Assembly (NCBI GenBank): GCA_964035545.1
Contig: OZ037768.1
Coordinates: 24,454,819-24,518,818 of the forward strand
Direction: 5' to 3'
Length of the DNA: 64,000 nt
DNA from: Bugula neritina
Taxonomy: Eukaryota; Bryozoa; Gymnolaemata; Cheilostomatida; Bugulidae
Under the pieces are notes generated by a model, which worked only from the letters and a program-made list of their open reading frames with translations, made no database searches and was not told the DNA's origin. A program made the translations under genes and the position numbers. This document shows, piece after piece, positions 63,816 to 64,000 of this stretch (positions are counted from its first letter, which is position 1; each line of letters opens with the position of its first letter).

Positions 63816-64000
63816 TTTGATGAAAGTTTGTCTAAAACACTGCACCATGAGAGTTAGTATATCAAAATGAATTCGATAATATTCAACTTTAACATAATTT
63901 TAGCAATATTATATTAATTTATCATATATTGCTAAGAATTTGTAAATACTAAAAGTAAAAGTAAATAGTAAATATACGTTGTGACAGGAAATAATAATTA
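63816..64000. other. 5' flank of the myosin light chain gene
   Basis: AT-rich upstream sequence on the minus strand; 5' UTR and promoter probably extend beyond the window. Confidence 0.4.

Overview
The window is nuclear DNA of an intron-rich invertebrate animal. The evidence is GT-AG introns throughout, metazoan gene families (MSL1, PIP4K2, CISD3, SLC30A5, OPLAH, regulatory myosin light chain), AT-rich intergenic DNA, AATAAA signals and a nuclear tRNA-Arg. A secreted GH5 endoglycoceramidase-like enzyme and a SUEL-like domain suggest an early-branching animal (sponge or cnidarian grade). The sequence alone does not fix the phylum. Gene models were built by hand from splice sites, reading-frame continuity and remembered family alignments; every multi-exon model keeps an open frame across all its junctions.

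Layout: 1-3851 is mostly non-coding, with one possible orphan exon (2599-2832, minus). MSL1 homologue 3852-6307 (minus) is head-to-head with PIP4K2 7906-15050 (plus). A twin-CDGSH CISD3 gene 15842-17007 (minus) is head-to-head with a small single-membrane-span protein 17658-18065 (plus). An unrecognised 221-residue protein lies at 19465-20324 (plus). Zinc transporter SLC30A5 21801-28654 (minus, 14 exons) is head-to-head with 5-oxoprolinase OPLAH 31052-50878 (plus, 30 exons). An endoglycoceramidase-like gene 35939-37857 (minus) is nested in OPLAH intron 7, and a decayed retroelement lies in OPLAH intron 5. A secreted, probably GPI-anchored repeat protein lies at 51950-55466 (plus), then tRNA-Arg(ACG) 56214-56286 (minus), an unrecognised 360-residue protein 57318-60091 (plus) and a regulatory myosin light chain 61043-63815 (minus), convergent with it.

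The genes are unrelated housekeeping and surface functions: glutathione cycle, zinc loading of the secretory pathway, phosphoinositide signalling, mitochondrial Fe-S, chromatin acetylation and actomyosin. They do not form one pathway.

The outstanding property is structural. Most introns of PIP4K2, SLC30A5, OPLAH, the repeat-protein gene and the 360-residue gene are filled by tandem satellites, each intron with its own unit. Many arrays begin exactly at the exon border, and their units are copies of that intron's own splice junction. In several introns the unit starts with GT and ends with AG, so each unit boundary is an AG/GT ratchet-type site. In others the unit is the 3' tail of the upstream exon plus its donor. 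Two coding exons carry 27-bp coding minisatellites of the same style. This is the best candidate in the window for an undescribed phenomenon: intron growth, and possibly recursive or decoy splicing, by tandem duplication of splice junctions.
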